Below, piece after piece: positions 9,601 to 16,871 of a stretch of 64,000 bases of DNA. The stretch spans positions 1 to 64,000 of the forward strand of contig CAKQQT010000018.1 of assembly GCA_934271235.1 (NCBI GenBank), read 5' to 3'. The stretch comes from an uncultured Clostridia bacterium. GTDB lineage: Bacteria; Bacillota; Clostridia; Peptostreptococcales; Anaerovoracaceae. Each line of letters begins with the position of its first letter. Within the stretch, counting starts at the first letter, position 1. The translations under genes and the position numbers were made by a program. The notes beneath the pieces were generated by a model, which was given only the letters and a program-made list of their open reading frames with translations, ran no database searches and was not told where the DNA came from.

Positions 9601-10786
9601 TCCGAAAGATGAAATCACAGTAAGCTTTACGCTTCTCGGCGACACAAAGCACGGTGACTCAACGACAAAGCATACTTTAAGAGCAGGCAATTTAGACACA
9701 TGGATCAGCAGAACATCGATAACCGTAGATAAAGATGCAAAAGTATTAGATGTTTTAGAAAAGGCTCTGTCGATGAGAGGATTTGGGTTCGCAAACGAAA
9801 GCGGAAACTACGTATCAGAGATCAATGGATTGGGCGAATTTGACAACGGAAGCGGCTCCGGATGGATGTTTACCTTGAACGGACACCACGGAAATCTCGG
9901 AGTCAGCGAGCAGGCGCTGAAAAATGGCGATGTGATCGTATTCCACTATACAGATGATTATACGCAAGAAGAGGGATCGGAGCAGTGGAATGTTCCGGGT
10001 GCAGCGGAAGATGTTAAGAACGTTACCACCACCGGCACTTCCGGTTCCGCGGTAACAACTTCCCCGACCGAAGTCAAAGTCGTTGACAAAACCACAGCAG
10101 ATGGCACAAAGGTAAAAGTTGCGGAAGTCACCGTATCCGCAGACAATCAGAAAGAGATCCTCAAGCAGGCCAAGGGAAACAAGTCTGCGGAGATCGCTCT
10201 GAATGTCACCAAGGACGCAGTCGGCACGGCAAACAGCGCGGATATCAAATTGGATAAGAGCTTCCTCGAATCCATCCTGAAAGATACGAACGCAAAACTG
10301 ACGATTAAGACTCCGTTCGGCACCAAGACTTACACGCAGGACGAACTGAAAGCATCAATCGCAGGTGCAAGCGGTACGACCATTACCTTGACGATTGAAA
10401 AGTCCGCAGAGCTCGACGATGCAGCCAAACTGGCACAGGCCAAGGAGCAGCTCGCGAAGGTCCGCCCGATCGCACGTTCCGCAAAGACCGCGAAGAAGAA
10501 CGTGAAAGTAACGCTGAAGATGGACGCGGAGAGCGCGGCAGCGATCGATGAGATCCAGTCGCTCGGCTATACGGTAAAATATAAATTCTACCGCAGCACG
10601 AAGAAAGCAGCCGGCTACAGCGCGAAACTGACCAAGACTTCCAAGACTTATCTCAACACTTCCGGCGCGAAAGGCAGCAAGTACTACTACAAAGCTCGCG
10701 TTCTGGTCTATGATGGAAGCGGCAAGCTGGTAGCGTTCAGCAAGCTGACACAGTGCAAGTACGCGGCAAGAGTTTGGACGAAATAG
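6662..10786 (+). CDS. Giant secreted surface protein with two DUF4430-like domains
   Basis: Encodes 1374 residues from the ATG at 6662, chosen because AGAAAGGAAAAG precedes it and a signal peptide starts there (hydrophobic core residues 12-27, cleavage after AFA near 32). An upstream in-frame ATG at 6443 would read through the riboswitch expression platform and is rejected. A DUF4430-like domain lies near residues 46-190 (GFAVNGKCPN core). Mixed beta and Ig-like segments follow, including a Big_2-like piece near 490. Two group-3 bacterial Ig-like domains lie near 820-980 (KITKQPTKLSYFEGD and KITITKEPTKVAYTEGE), then a second DUF4430 domain near 984-1105 (SGWMFTLNG core). The last 255 residues are the tail shared with the protein at 1876. 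Control by a cobalamin riboswitch points to B12 binding at the surface; ligand binding itself is inferred. Confidence 0.88.
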   Translation: MEKIKKNRFSKVLVLLLAVMMIFTMMPSMAFADTGNDTGDGTDLPTTEVKTATVYLTSQAAGSFLHAPKTVEVRADLAESYGFTDDLKDGVSVLDVLIKAHQEVFGEDFTKDNMAEYLTGDANYIKTAFGGLDNLGFAVNGKCPNDGVWNENYHAYTGYTINQSQVENGDTVEFFIYQDGYALDNYGILEIKNNEKIYTGQNLSLNVKGYSYCYYGCSKEETIAGQTKPIEDAQIATVDSQSGQITLIKDAITDENGNVNFSLPKAGEYLLTAYMPTEEIEENYATPLIMCLLKVTVTEPNASITVPSNAELFVGSKTKHFVPFVQQQPVHAKGNDDGTTTYFFDLQANKDFSYRVSGENYITYAGKFKTPAAGKAPYSVAITSEQLQPEGITKTTTDKNVKSNSGYNVADIYLNINEQGFLKLNAGDEKQIINLRNWEAVDTTTNNYFIEPDYHYSVYNLDASGRFSAGDDSIVSVDADGKLSAVGEGTAVVLVTYDAINVSSAVGGPFFGAIWPENTGVFVVDVDGTDSGIQTNMTINEGLNAEDTSAGKLAGDKLDAEHDVIYYLTEMTDAENATTEIADAHGEYTFKPSGASEVSVANPNVTESGLSYSTFTAVPKNKDGSYTVKLLEGRNIVKVTNEKGSEYQVITAKGVKAAVTNVTASGKALSAGDEFTVTFDTIYHPANKLSGVYNMSANINYSKVSGYENIAFGSSSNQYQFASSEKTQTISNVATWGQKGWAYVVTLGKAMSIPADYTEKTFKLSEGYLVAAGYGDPYGNHRGITLEEGKAPNFNASIKVGYFGKLPDLTLEIKDTPSADVASVKITKQPTKLSYFEGDVFDPTGLTMEVTYDDGTVRTVKGGFEYSKDALTKDVTEMEISFGGQTQTVSITVQEVVLNKITITKEPTKVAYTEGEYFNPSGMEVTASYNNGDKTVTDYTYEAKTLTTADTKVTITYVDKKSGTKKTAEQAITVSAAPVTPKDEITVSFTLLGDTKHGDSTTKHTLRAGNLDTWISRTSITVDKDAKVLDVLEKALSMRGFGFANESGNYVSEINGLGEFDNGSGSGWMFTLNGHHGNLGVSEQALKNGDVIVFHYTDDYTQEEGSEQWNVPGAAEDVKNVTTTGTSGSAVTTSPTEVKVVDKTTADGTKVKVAEVTVSADNQKEILKQAKGNKSAEIALNVTKDAVGTANSADIKLDKSFLESILKDTNAKLTIKTPFGTKTYTQDELKASIAGASGTTITLTIEKSAELDDAAKLAQAKEQLAKVRPIARSAKTAKKNVKVTLKMDAESAAAIDEIQSLGYTVKYKFYRSTKKAAGYSAKLTKTSKTYLNTSGAKGSKYYYKARVLVYDGSGKLVAFSKLTQCKYAARVWTK
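10021..10786 (+). repeat. Duplicated C-terminal coding module, copy 2
   Basis: Partner of 5281-6048. Differences between the copies are mostly synonymous or conservative, for example around the KDAVGTANSADIKLDK segment. The module begins right after the second DUF4430 domain. Confidence 0.88.
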
Positions 10787-10837
10787 GCTGCTTGTAAAAA
10801 CGCATAACTGAAGATTCTGTAACTTGTGCTACGATAC

Positions 10838-10867
10838 GGACCCCGTCGGCAGATACCGACGGGGTCC
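10838..10867 (+). terminator. Strong hairpin after giant surface gene 2
   Basis: GGACCCCGTCGG / CCGACGGGGTCC forms a perfect 12-bp stem with a CAGATA loop. The following bases are TGCGATTC rather than a T-run, so it may act as an mRNA-end stabiliser or a weak terminator. The rest of the stretch to 11059 is AT-rich with no other feature I can support. Confidence 0.6.
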
Positions 10868-11059
10868 TGCGATTCTGGAACGCGTTTGCTTACCCGAGGT
10901 TTCATGCAAAGAAGTTTTCTCTGTGAAGAATTTTTTGGAAAATTGTAAAAATATATAAATTAAGCACTTGAAATCGAAGTGAATTTATGGTAAAGTAAAG
11001 AAAAAGAGAATTTACAAATAAAGGAAAAACAGGAGAAAAATAGAATAAAGTGGAAAGCG

Positions 11060-11971
11060 ATGAAACCAAAGAATAAAAGAACGTGTTCCAAGGCGAATCC
11101 TGCACAGCCACAGTTCCGTATGGGTGAGAAACCGCGGCGCAATCATAAGGATTCGACCTTTTGTCTGCTGCTTTCGGAACCGCGGCGAGCCGTAGAACTG
11201 TATAACGCTGTCAGCGGAGAAAATTTGCCGTCCGATACGGAGCTGACTTACATCACACTCGAAAACGCCATCTATGTTGATCGCAGCAATGACCTTGGTT
11301 TTGTGATCAACGGCCGTCATCTGGTGATGTCCGAATGCCAGAGCACCGTCAATTGGAATATTCCCATGCGCTTCCTTGGTTATGTCAGCCGTACCTTGGA
11401 AAATCTGGCAGGCAAAGAGGGACTTTACGGCAAGAATTTGGTCCATTTCCCGGCTCCCGAGTTCTATCTCTTTTGTGTCGGAAAAGAGCAATGGGGACGC
11501 AAGATGCTCCGTCTGTCGGAAAGTTTTTTAGCCGAGCCGAAAGAAAATTCATTGGAGCTGGTTGTCAATCTGATCAACTTAACCTATAATGAAGACAGCG
11601 AGATTTTGCAGAGAAGTCCGTCGCTGCTCGGATACAGCAAGCTGCTGTATCATATACAGGAAGAACTGAAAAGAAACGGCGGCGATCTGAAACAAGCCAT
11701 TGATGCAGCAGTGAATATTTGTATGAACGAGGACTTGATCACGGATTTCTTGCAGAAACACAGTAAGGAGATTACAGGTATGCTGTTTCAAGAAATTACG
11801 GTAGAAGAATTTGCAGAGATCCGGGCGCGCGAAGCCTATGCGGACGGCGAAAAGGCCGGAGCGGCTCAGGAGAAGCGTGAGATTGCGAAAAATATGCTGC
11901 AAGAGGGTATGACAAAAGAGGTCATCGCGAAGATTACCGGTCTGACACCGGAAGAAGTCACAGAACTGTAA
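11060..11971 (+). CDS. Rpn-family PD-(D/E)XK nuclease
   Basis: Encodes 303 residues. The N-terminal half has the layout of Rpn/transposase_31-like nucleases: a DSTFCLLLSEPRRAVELYN segment near residue 31, an acidic NDLGF (about 77), then LVMSECQST near 87-95, which supplies the E-x-Q of the PD-(D/E)XK core. The C-terminal 60 residues are a charged helix ending in the EVIAKITGLTPEEVTEL helix-turn motif typical of this family. Members are linked to RecA-independent DNA exchange and to phage defence (family knowledge). It lies alone between the cobalamin surface genes, with a terminator at 11984 that also occurs at two other places in the window. A broken relative is at 23956-24550. Confidence 0.8.
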   Translation: MKPKNKRTCSKANPAQPQFRMGEKPRRNHKDSTFCLLLSEPRRAVELYNAVSGENLPSDTELTYITLENAIYVDRSNDLGFVINGRHLVMSECQSTVNWNIPMRFLGYVSRTLENLAGKEGLYGKNLVHFPAPEFYLFCVGKEQWGRKMLRLSESFLAEPKENSLELVVNLINLTYNEDSEILQRSPSLLGYSKLLYHIQEELKRNGGDLKQAIDAAVNICMNEDLITDFLQKHSKEITGMLFQEITVEEFAEIRAREAYADGEKAGAAQEKREIAKNMLQEGMTKEVIAKITGLTPEEVTEL

Positions 11972-11983
11972 GCGATAGAAGTA

Positions 11984-12033
11984 AAAATTGCAGGCGGAAC
12001 GACGGGAAGAACGTCGGATGGTCTGCAGTTTTT
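11984..12033 (+). terminator. Intrinsic terminator, repeat family member 1
   Basis: AAATTGCAG (from 11985) pairs with CTGCAGTTTTT, with an inner CGACG/CGTCG stem. The 3' arm GAACGTCGGATGGTCTGCAG is nearly the same as the 3' arms at 21118-21168 and 22528-22578, so this is a dispersed terminator repeat. Confidence 0.75.
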
Positions 12034-12175
12034 GAATTGATTCCGTGAGCAGCATTTCCGGATGAATAATGTACTGCTTTTCGGCGGGTTTTCGAAATTT
12101 TGTACGCGGCGGGGGTTATGCGGATGGAAGGATCTGATAGATAGAGAAAGAATCTCCTGTAAATCGGGAGCGTCG

Positions 12176-12217
12176 CTTGTCGGAGGCTTGTCGGAGGTTG
12201 TCGGACCTTGTCGAAAA
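12176..12217 (+). repeat. Tandem CTTGTCGGAGG repeats
   Basis: Two perfect 11-base units CTTGTCGGAGG are followed by degenerate ones (TTGTCGGAC, CTTGTCGAAAA) and then by CTCGACACGTGTCG, which contains the palindrome CGACACGTGTCG. Confidence 0.7.
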
Positions 12218-12432
12218 TGCTCGACACGTGTCGCCGCGAATGCGCAGTGGAAACATCTCAGCCCGGCTTGGCTTGTAGAAAATGTAAGAAATGTGCGAAA
12301 ATGTGTCGGAGCAAGCAGAAATCCCCGCGCAAGTCCGTGCAGATTTTTCAAAAATGGCGTATAGGCAGTACATTATGCATACTTGGAAAATTATGGAAGG
12401 CCGTGTGGGTAAGAGTGTGCGGGCATGGTCGT

Positions 12433-12532
12433 GCGAGTATGACCAAGTAGGTAAGGCCGCGCGAGTATGACCAAGTAGGTAAGGCCGCGCGAGTATGACC
12501 AAGTAGGTAAGGCCGCGCGAGTATGACCAAGC
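12433..12532 (+). repeat. 28-bp tandem repeat, about 3.6 copies
   Basis: Units start at 12433, 12461, 12489 and 12517 and read GCGAGTATGACCAAGTAGGT plus AAGGCCGC. The first three are identical; the last is degenerate. Units abut directly with no spacers, so it is a minisatellite-type array and not CRISPR. It ends about 55 bases before the third riboswitch promoter. Confidence 0.9.
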
Positions 12533-12586
12533 AAGCCTGCACGAGTAAGGCTGAGCAAGCAAGCGTGACCAAGCGCAAGCTTCATC

Positions 12587-12615
12587 TTGCCAAGCGCAGC
12601 AAAAACTGCTATAAT
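12587..12615 (+). promoter_or_regulatory. Sigma-70-type promoter of riboswitch unit 3
   Basis: TTGCCA (12587-12592) and a perfect TATAAT (12610-12615) with a 17-base spacer. The -35 and spacer start match units 1 and 2. Confidence 0.85.
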
Positions 12616-12637
12616 AAAAGCAGCAACTCTATACAGG

Positions 12638-12787
12638 TCTGTGTCCTTTTGACAAGCCGCTGCCGCAGACAGGAGGCGGAACTGTCAGAAGCTAAGATGG
12701 AAGTAGGTGAGAATCCTGCACGGTCCCGCCACTGTGAGGGGGCTTCGCGGCGAAAGACGAAGACCCTGAGTCAAGAAACATGCACAG
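12638..12787 (+). promoter_or_regulatory. Cobalamin riboswitch 3
   Basis: Has the aptamer core GGTCCCGCCACTGTGAGG (about 12722-12739) and a B12 box GAGTCAAGAAACATGCAC (about 12769-12786). It shares the GACAGGAGGCGGAACTGTCA arm with riboswitch 1 but has a much shorter variable arm. The B12 box deviates (AAGAAAC for AGGAGAC), so affinity may differ. It controls the DUF4430/alpha-barrel pair at 12926-15319. Confidence 0.9.
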
Positions 12788-12851
12788 ACGGAAAGCACCT
12801 GCTGCGTCGGAGAAACGCGGGCAGTGTGGATTCGGATGCAGAGAAAACGGA

Positions 12852-12899
12852 CTGCAGCGCGGAAGCCGATGAGGCGGACGCGCTGCAGCTTTTATCTTT
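12852..12899 (+). terminator. Expression-platform terminator of riboswitch 3
   Basis: CTGCAGCGCG (12852-12861) pairs perfectly with CGCGCTGCAG (12879-12888), followed by CTTTTATCTTTTT. It ends 27 bases before the start codon at 12926. Confidence 0.85.
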
Positions 12900-12925
12900 T
12901 TGGAGAACAAGAGAGGGAGAGCAGG

Positions 12926-13807
12926 ATGCAGGATCAAGAAAAAAAAGAATTGATGGGAAAGATGCGGCAAAAGCGGCTAAAAAAATACGCGCTGACAGCG
13001 CTGGCGCTGGTCATCGTGGTATCGGTCGCGGTCGGTTTCAAGTTAGAGGATCGCAATGCGAAACTGCCGGATGGACAAGGCGAGATCGTGGTCAACACCG
13101 ATCAGACCGGAGAAAACCCGGGCGCACGCGGCGGCTTTGGCGATGCGAATGATGCGGCGCAGACCGACGGCAGCGATGCAGATACGCAGGGACAGCCGGG
13201 GCAGGCAGACAACGATAAAGACGGAAACGCACAGTCCGCTGCAAAAGGGGACACAGCAAAGAAGCCGGTAAAGAAATATACGGAAGAGGAAAAGAAGAAC
13301 TTAGACGCCAAGGACATCAAGGTGGACAACAAAGACGATTTTACCGCTTCCAATGACGGCAATCGAGCTTTAAAACCAGACGTACCGGAAGACGTGACCG
13401 TGACGCTCGAGATCCGCTGCGACACGCTTTCCTCAGCAATGGATAAATTGGAAAATCCGGCGATCGAAGATTACATTCCGGAAGACGGCATCATCCTCAA
13501 AAAGACGACTTATAAGGGGACAACGGACAATACGGTCTTCGACGTGCTCAATACGCTGTGCCGGAACAACGATATCCAGTTGGATTTCAGTTACACACCG
13601 ATCTATGAATCCTACTATATCAAAGGCATCAACTATCTGTATGAATTCGACGGCGGTCCGCAGAGCGGTTGGATGTACAAGGTCAACGACTGGTTCCCGA
13701 ACTACGGCTGCTCGTCCTACTATCTCAGGGACGGCGATGTGATCGTCTGGTGCTACACCTGCGAGGGACTGGGAACCGATGTCGGCGCGGACGAGTGGAT
13801 GGGTTAA
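12926..13807 (+). CDS. Membrane-anchored DUF4430 protein, cobalamin-controlled
   Basis: Encodes 293 residues from the ATG at 12926 (GGAGAGCAGG upstream); an upstream in-frame ATG at 12824 lies before the riboswitch terminator and is rejected. A short basic N-terminus precedes one membrane helix (residues 23-40, ALTALALVIVVSVAVGF) without a clear cleavage site, so it is probably a type II membrane protein. A low-complexity Asp/Gly/Gln/Lys linker spans about 45-150. The DUF4430 domain spans about 155-293, with the SGWMYKVND core near 247 and a final RDGDVIVWCYT strand. This matches the C-terminal beta-domain of intrinsic factor/transcobalamin. Its partner, the alpha-barrel, is encoded by the next gene, 153 bases downstream with no terminator seen between. 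Cobalamin binding is inferred. Confidence 0.88.
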   Translation: MQDQEKKELMGKMRQKRLKKYALTALALVIVVSVAVGFKLEDRNAKLPDGQGEIVVNTDQTGENPGARGGFGDANDAAQTDGSDADTQGQPGQADNDKDGNAQSAAKGDTAKKPVKKYTEEEKKNLDAKDIKVDNKDDFTASNDGNRALKPDVPEDVTVTLEIRCDTLSSAMDKLENPAIEDYIPEDGIILKKTTYKGTTDNTVFDVLNTLCRNNDIQLDFSYTPIYESYYIKGINYLYEFDGGPQSGWMYKVNDWFPNYGCSSYYLRDGDVIVWCYTCEGLGTDVGADEWMG

Positions 13808-13960
13808 ACCGCGCGCGCATGCCGGCCGGCGGCAGAGAAACGTTCGCTGCACGGGCTGCGGTTCGCGGTCCGCGATCCGAGAATATCGAGAATATAAGGA
13901 AAATAGGATAAGAAAAAACAAGATAAGAAGCGTATGCGCGGGCATACCGGGAGAAGCATT

Positions 13961-15319
13961 ATGAAGAAAAGAACAAACAGATTTTGGAGCCTGCTGCTGG
14001 TGATGGCAGTCAGCTTTACCATGGCTTTTGGCAGCGTGGGCTTCGCGTCGGCAGCGACAGCCGGCGAAACCAAAGCCGCCTTTACGAAAACAGGCGATTA
14101 TCTTTACCGAAATGTTACGGAGCCGTCCTATGGCTCGGTCGGCGGAGAATGGGTCATCTTCGGACTCGGCAGTGCGGGCTATGACATGGGTGACGCCTAT
14201 CTGGCCGCCTATCAGAAGACGGTCGAAAGCCGCCTTACCGAGGGCTACCGCGGGACGCCGGGCATCCTGCAGGATCGCGCCATCACGGACTATTGCCGTG
14301 TGATCATGGCTTATACAGCAGCCGGACTGGACGTGACGGATGTGGCCGGTTACGATCTGCTGGAGCCGTTCGCCGGTAAGGAACGCGCGCTTTGGCAGAA
14401 CATGAACGGACCGATCTGGGTACTGACTGCGCTGGACGCGGGCAAGTATGAGATCCCGAAGCTTGCGGAGGGAGCGGAGTTCAGCGGCAAAGCGGCAACG
14501 CAGAATACCCGGCAGGCGGTCATCAACTATATCGTGGCGAACCAGTTGGATGACGGCGGCTGGGATGTGAGTCCGAAAGCAAGTGCGCGCGTGTCCACCA
14601 TCGATATGACCTGCATGGCGTTATATGCGCTGGCGCCGTACGCGAAGCAGACCAAGGTGAAAAAAGCGATCGACCGCGGTCTGCAGAATCTTTCCGATTA
14701 TCAGACCGCGAACGGTGGATTCTTGTACACCGGCAAGGGCGGAGACTACACCTCCGAGAGCTGCGCTTGGGCGATCATGGCGCTGACGGCAAACGGCATC
14801 AATCCGAATACCGACAAACGTTTCATCAAGAACAGCAACAGTGTCGTCGATGCGCTGCTGAGCTTCTACGATGCAGAAGTCGGCGGTTTCCGCCATGTCA
14901 ACAAAGCGTCCGGAAGCTATGAGGCGACCGTCAACCAGATGTCCACCGAGCAGGCTTACTACGCGCTGGCACAATATTACAAGAACGTACCGACGCAGAC
15001 GAGTCTGACCAAGGCAGCCAAAGCGGGCAGCGGCAAAGTGAAAGTCAGCTGGAAGAAAGCCACGGTCAATACGGACTATGTGACGAAAAAGAGCGGCAAG
15101 ACCGCAGGCGTTTCCGGTTACCAGATTGTTTTGGCGACCGATAAAAAATTCAGCAAGAACGTCAAAAAAGTGACCGTCAGCGGAACGAAGACGCTCACCA
15201 AGACCGTGACCGGTCTTAAAAAAGGCAAGACCTATTATGTCAAAGTGCGGGCGTACAAGACCGTCAACGGCAAGAAGCTGTACGGCGCGTACAGTGCGGC
15301 AAAGAGCGTGAAGTGCTAG
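13961..15319 (+). CDS. Secreted alpha/alpha-barrel protein, intrinsic-factor-like
   Basis: Encodes 452 residues from the ATG at 13961 (CGGGAGAAGC upstream). The signal peptide core is residues 8-26, with likely cleavage after ASA near 31. Residues about 35-350 form repeated helical hairpins of the prenyltransferase/squalene-cyclase-like alpha6/alpha6 barrel, with the marker motifs QLDDGGWDVSP (about 195) and TANGGFLYTGKGGDY (about 250). The C-terminal 100 residues are a fibronectin type III domain (KVKVSWKKA ... YYVKVRAYKT). The same barrel forms the N-terminal half of animal intrinsic factor and transcobalamin. With the DUF4430 gene just upstream and the shared cobalamin riboswitch, the pair looks like a split intrinsic factor. 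An enzymatic terpene role is unlikely, as the DXDD motif is absent. The product should lie outside the cell. Confidence 0.87.
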   Translation: MKKRTNRFWSLLLVMAVSFTMAFGSVGFASAATAGETKAAFTKTGDYLYRNVTEPSYGSVGGEWVIFGLGSAGYDMGDAYLAAYQKTVESRLTEGYRGTPGILQDRAITDYCRVIMAYTAAGLDVTDVAGYDLLEPFAGKERALWQNMNGPIWVLTALDAGKYEIPKLAEGAEFSGKAATQNTRQAVINYIVANQLDDGGWDVSPKASARVSTIDMTCMALYALAPYAKQTKVKKAIDRGLQNLSDYQTANGGFLYTGKGGDYTSESCAWAIMALTANGINPNTDKRFIKNSNSVVDALLSFYDAEVGGFRHVNKASGSYEATVNQMSTEQAYYALAQYYKNVPTQTSLTKAAKAGSGKVKVSWKKATVNTDYVTKKSGKTAGVSGYQIVLATDKKFSKNVKKVTVSGTKTLTKTVTGLKKGKTYYVKVRAYKTVNGKKLYGAYSAAKSVKC

Positions 15320-15380
15320 CTGAGGATCGGCGAGACAGCGCAGGACGCTTCATAAGTGATTTACAAGGAATGCAAAATAA

Positions 15381-15432
15381 AAACTGTGCGGAAGGACCGT
15401 CGGGCAGGCGGATCGCTTTCGCACAGCTTTTT
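15381..15432 (+). terminator. Intrinsic terminator after the alpha-barrel gene
   Basis: CTGTGCG (15384-15390) pairs with CGCACAG (15420-15426), with inner partial pairing, and CTTTTTTG follows. It closes the third cobalamin unit. Confidence 0.8.
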
Positions 15433-15572
15433 TGACCAAAATTCAGCATTGCGGCATCGCAAGGGATGTGATAAGATGGAAAGGACAGAGCGCTGCGGCA
15501 GCAAAATGTGATTGGCATGGTCAGCATGGCAAGTACGGCAAGGCCGCGGACAAAACAGAAAGGGAACGCTTT

Positions 15573-16244
15573 ATGGACAGGATCGGAAACGACTGGGACG
15601 CGCTGCTTGCGGAGGAGTTTGAGAAACCGTACTACCGCAAGCTGCAGGAATTTTTGGAAGAGGAATATCAGAACTATCATGTTTATCCGCCGCGCGAGGA
15701 CATTTTCAACGCGCTGCGTGCGGCATCCTACGCGGACACCAAAGTCGTGATCCTGGGGCAGGACCCTTATCACCAGCCGGGTCAGGCGCACGGGATGTGC
15801 TTTTCGGTCAACCGCGGCGTCAAGATCCCGCCGTCACTGGTCAATATCTACAAAGAGCTGGAAACAGACCTGGGCATCGTGCCGGCATCGCACGGCTATC
15901 TGAAAGCTTGGGCGGAGCAGGGCGTGCTGCTGCTCAACACTGCGCTGACCGTACGCGAAAGCCAGCCGAATTCCCATCATGATAAAGGCTGGGAGATCTT
16001 CACGGACCGCGTGATCGCTCTGCTCAATGAACGAGAAAAACCGATGGTGTTCATCCTCTGGGGCGCGAACGCGAGAACGAAAAAGGCGCTGATCACCAAT
16101 GCGGATCATCTGATCCTGGAAGGCGCGCATCCCAGCCCGTTTTCGGCGTACAACGGATTTTTCGGCGGTCGCTATTTCAGCATCGCCAACCGCTTTTTGA
16201 GCTTGACCGGGCAGAATCAGATCGAATGGAAACTGCCGGAATAA
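15573..16244 (+). CDS. ung: Uracil-DNA glycosylase
   Basis: Encodes 223 residues, the normal length for family 1 uracil-DNA glycosylase. It removes uracil from DNA in the first step of base-excision repair in the cytoplasm. The catalytic water-activating motif GQDPYH lies near residue 62, the FSV uracil-pocket stretch follows in [16 protein letters not shown], and the Leu-loop region [13 protein letters not shown] lies near 185. The ATG at 15573 follows AGAAAGGGAACG and gives the usual N-terminus; the longer in-frame ATG at 15432 adds 47 residues that do not resemble the family and overlap the terminator region. It is followed by the lemA-type gene on the same strand. Confidence 0.96.
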   Translation: MDRIGNDWDALLAEEFEKPYYRKLQEFLEEEYQNYHVYPPREDIFNALRAASYADTKVVILGQDPYHQPGQAHGMCFSVNRGVKIPPSLVNIYKELETDLGIVPASHGYLKAWAEQGVLLLNTALTVRESQPNSHHDKGWEIFTDRVIALLNEREKPMVFILWGANARTKKALITNADHLILEGAHPSPFSAYNGFFGGRYFSIANRFLSLTGQNQIEWKLPE

Positions 16245-16310
16245 AACGCCGGAAGCACAGTTTTCAAATAAATACAACAAATAAAAGGATAAAGGATAGG
16301 AGGAGAAAAC

Positions 16311-16859
16311 ATGTTGATTGCTCTGGGAATTTTAATTTTACTGGTACTTATTTTTGTAGTTCTGTACAACGGATTCATCCGCCTCAAGAACGACTGCGAC
16401 GAAGCGTTCGCAACGATGGATGTGTATCTCAAAAAGAGATATGACCTGATCCCGAATCTGGTGGAGACCGTTAAGGGCTACGCGGCACACGAAAGCCAGA
16501 CGCTGGAGCAGGTGATCGCGGCACGAAATATGGCGCAGAGCGCAGCTACTCCGGAGGCTAAGATCGCCGGTGAAAACGCGCTGCAGGGCACACTGAAGTC
16601 CCTGTTTGCGATCGCGGAAAGCTATCCGGATCTCAAGGCTAACGAAAACTTTCTGGACCTTTCGGATCAGCTCAAGGCGGTGGAAGAGGACATCGCTAAT
16701 GCCCGCAAATACTATAACGCTGTGGTAAAACAGTTCAACACGAAATGTGAGATTTTCCCGTCAAACCTGATCGCGTCGATGTTCCGGTTTGAAAAGAAGC
16801 CGATGTTCGAAGTCAGCGCGGCGGAAGAACGCGAAAACGTGAAAGTCAGCTTCAGCTAG
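16311..16859 (+). CDS. lemA: LemA family membrane protein
   Basis: Encodes 182 residues. One N-terminal membrane helix (residues 2-19) is followed by the LemA pattern: NGFIRLKNDCDEAFATMDVY, then KKRYDLIPNLVETVKGYAAHE near 40-60, and the long helical body ending with an FNTKCEIFPSNLIA segment. LemA proteins face outward with a short N-terminal tail inside; their role is unsettled and is often tied to envelope functions. The ribosome site is AGGAGG eight bases before the ATG. The DUF2207 gene starts 13 bases downstream; this pairing is common in Firmicutes and suggests joint function. Confidence 0.93.
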   Translation: MLIALGILILLVLIFVVLYNGFIRLKNDCDEAFATMDVYLKKRYDLIPNLVETVKGYAAHESQTLEQVIAARNMAQSAATPEAKIAGENALQGTLKSLFAIAESYPDLKANENFLDLSDQLKAVEEDIANARKYYNAVVKQFNTKCEIFPSNLIASMFRFEKKPMFEVSAAEERENVKVSFS

Positions 16860-16871
16860 AAGGTGCGGCAG

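Larger units (their letters stand above)
12034..12586 (+). other. Non-coding, repeat-rich stretch
   Basis: About 550 bases between the Rpn nuclease terminator and the third riboswitch promoter carry no gene with a ribosome site and recognisable protein. Open frames across it are repetitive translations of tandem repeats. It holds the 11-bp and 28-bp tandem repeats listed separately. The GC content is higher than in the flanking AT-rich upstream sequence. Confidence 0.65.

Noticed and set aside
10838..10867. Attachment site or inverted repeat of a mobile element
   Set aside because: It is a single perfect hairpin just after a gene, like the terminator at 6098; no matching second copy or integrase is near.
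12433..12532. Possible CRISPR array
   Set aside because: Units of 28 bases follow each other directly with no spacers, there are fewer than four copies, and no cas gene is near. It is a tandem repeat.
12523..13152. Open frame of 209 codons across riboswitch 3
   Set aside because: It runs through the aptamer and terminator, has low-complexity Arg/Lys-rich sequence and overlaps the well-supported gene at 12926 in another frame.
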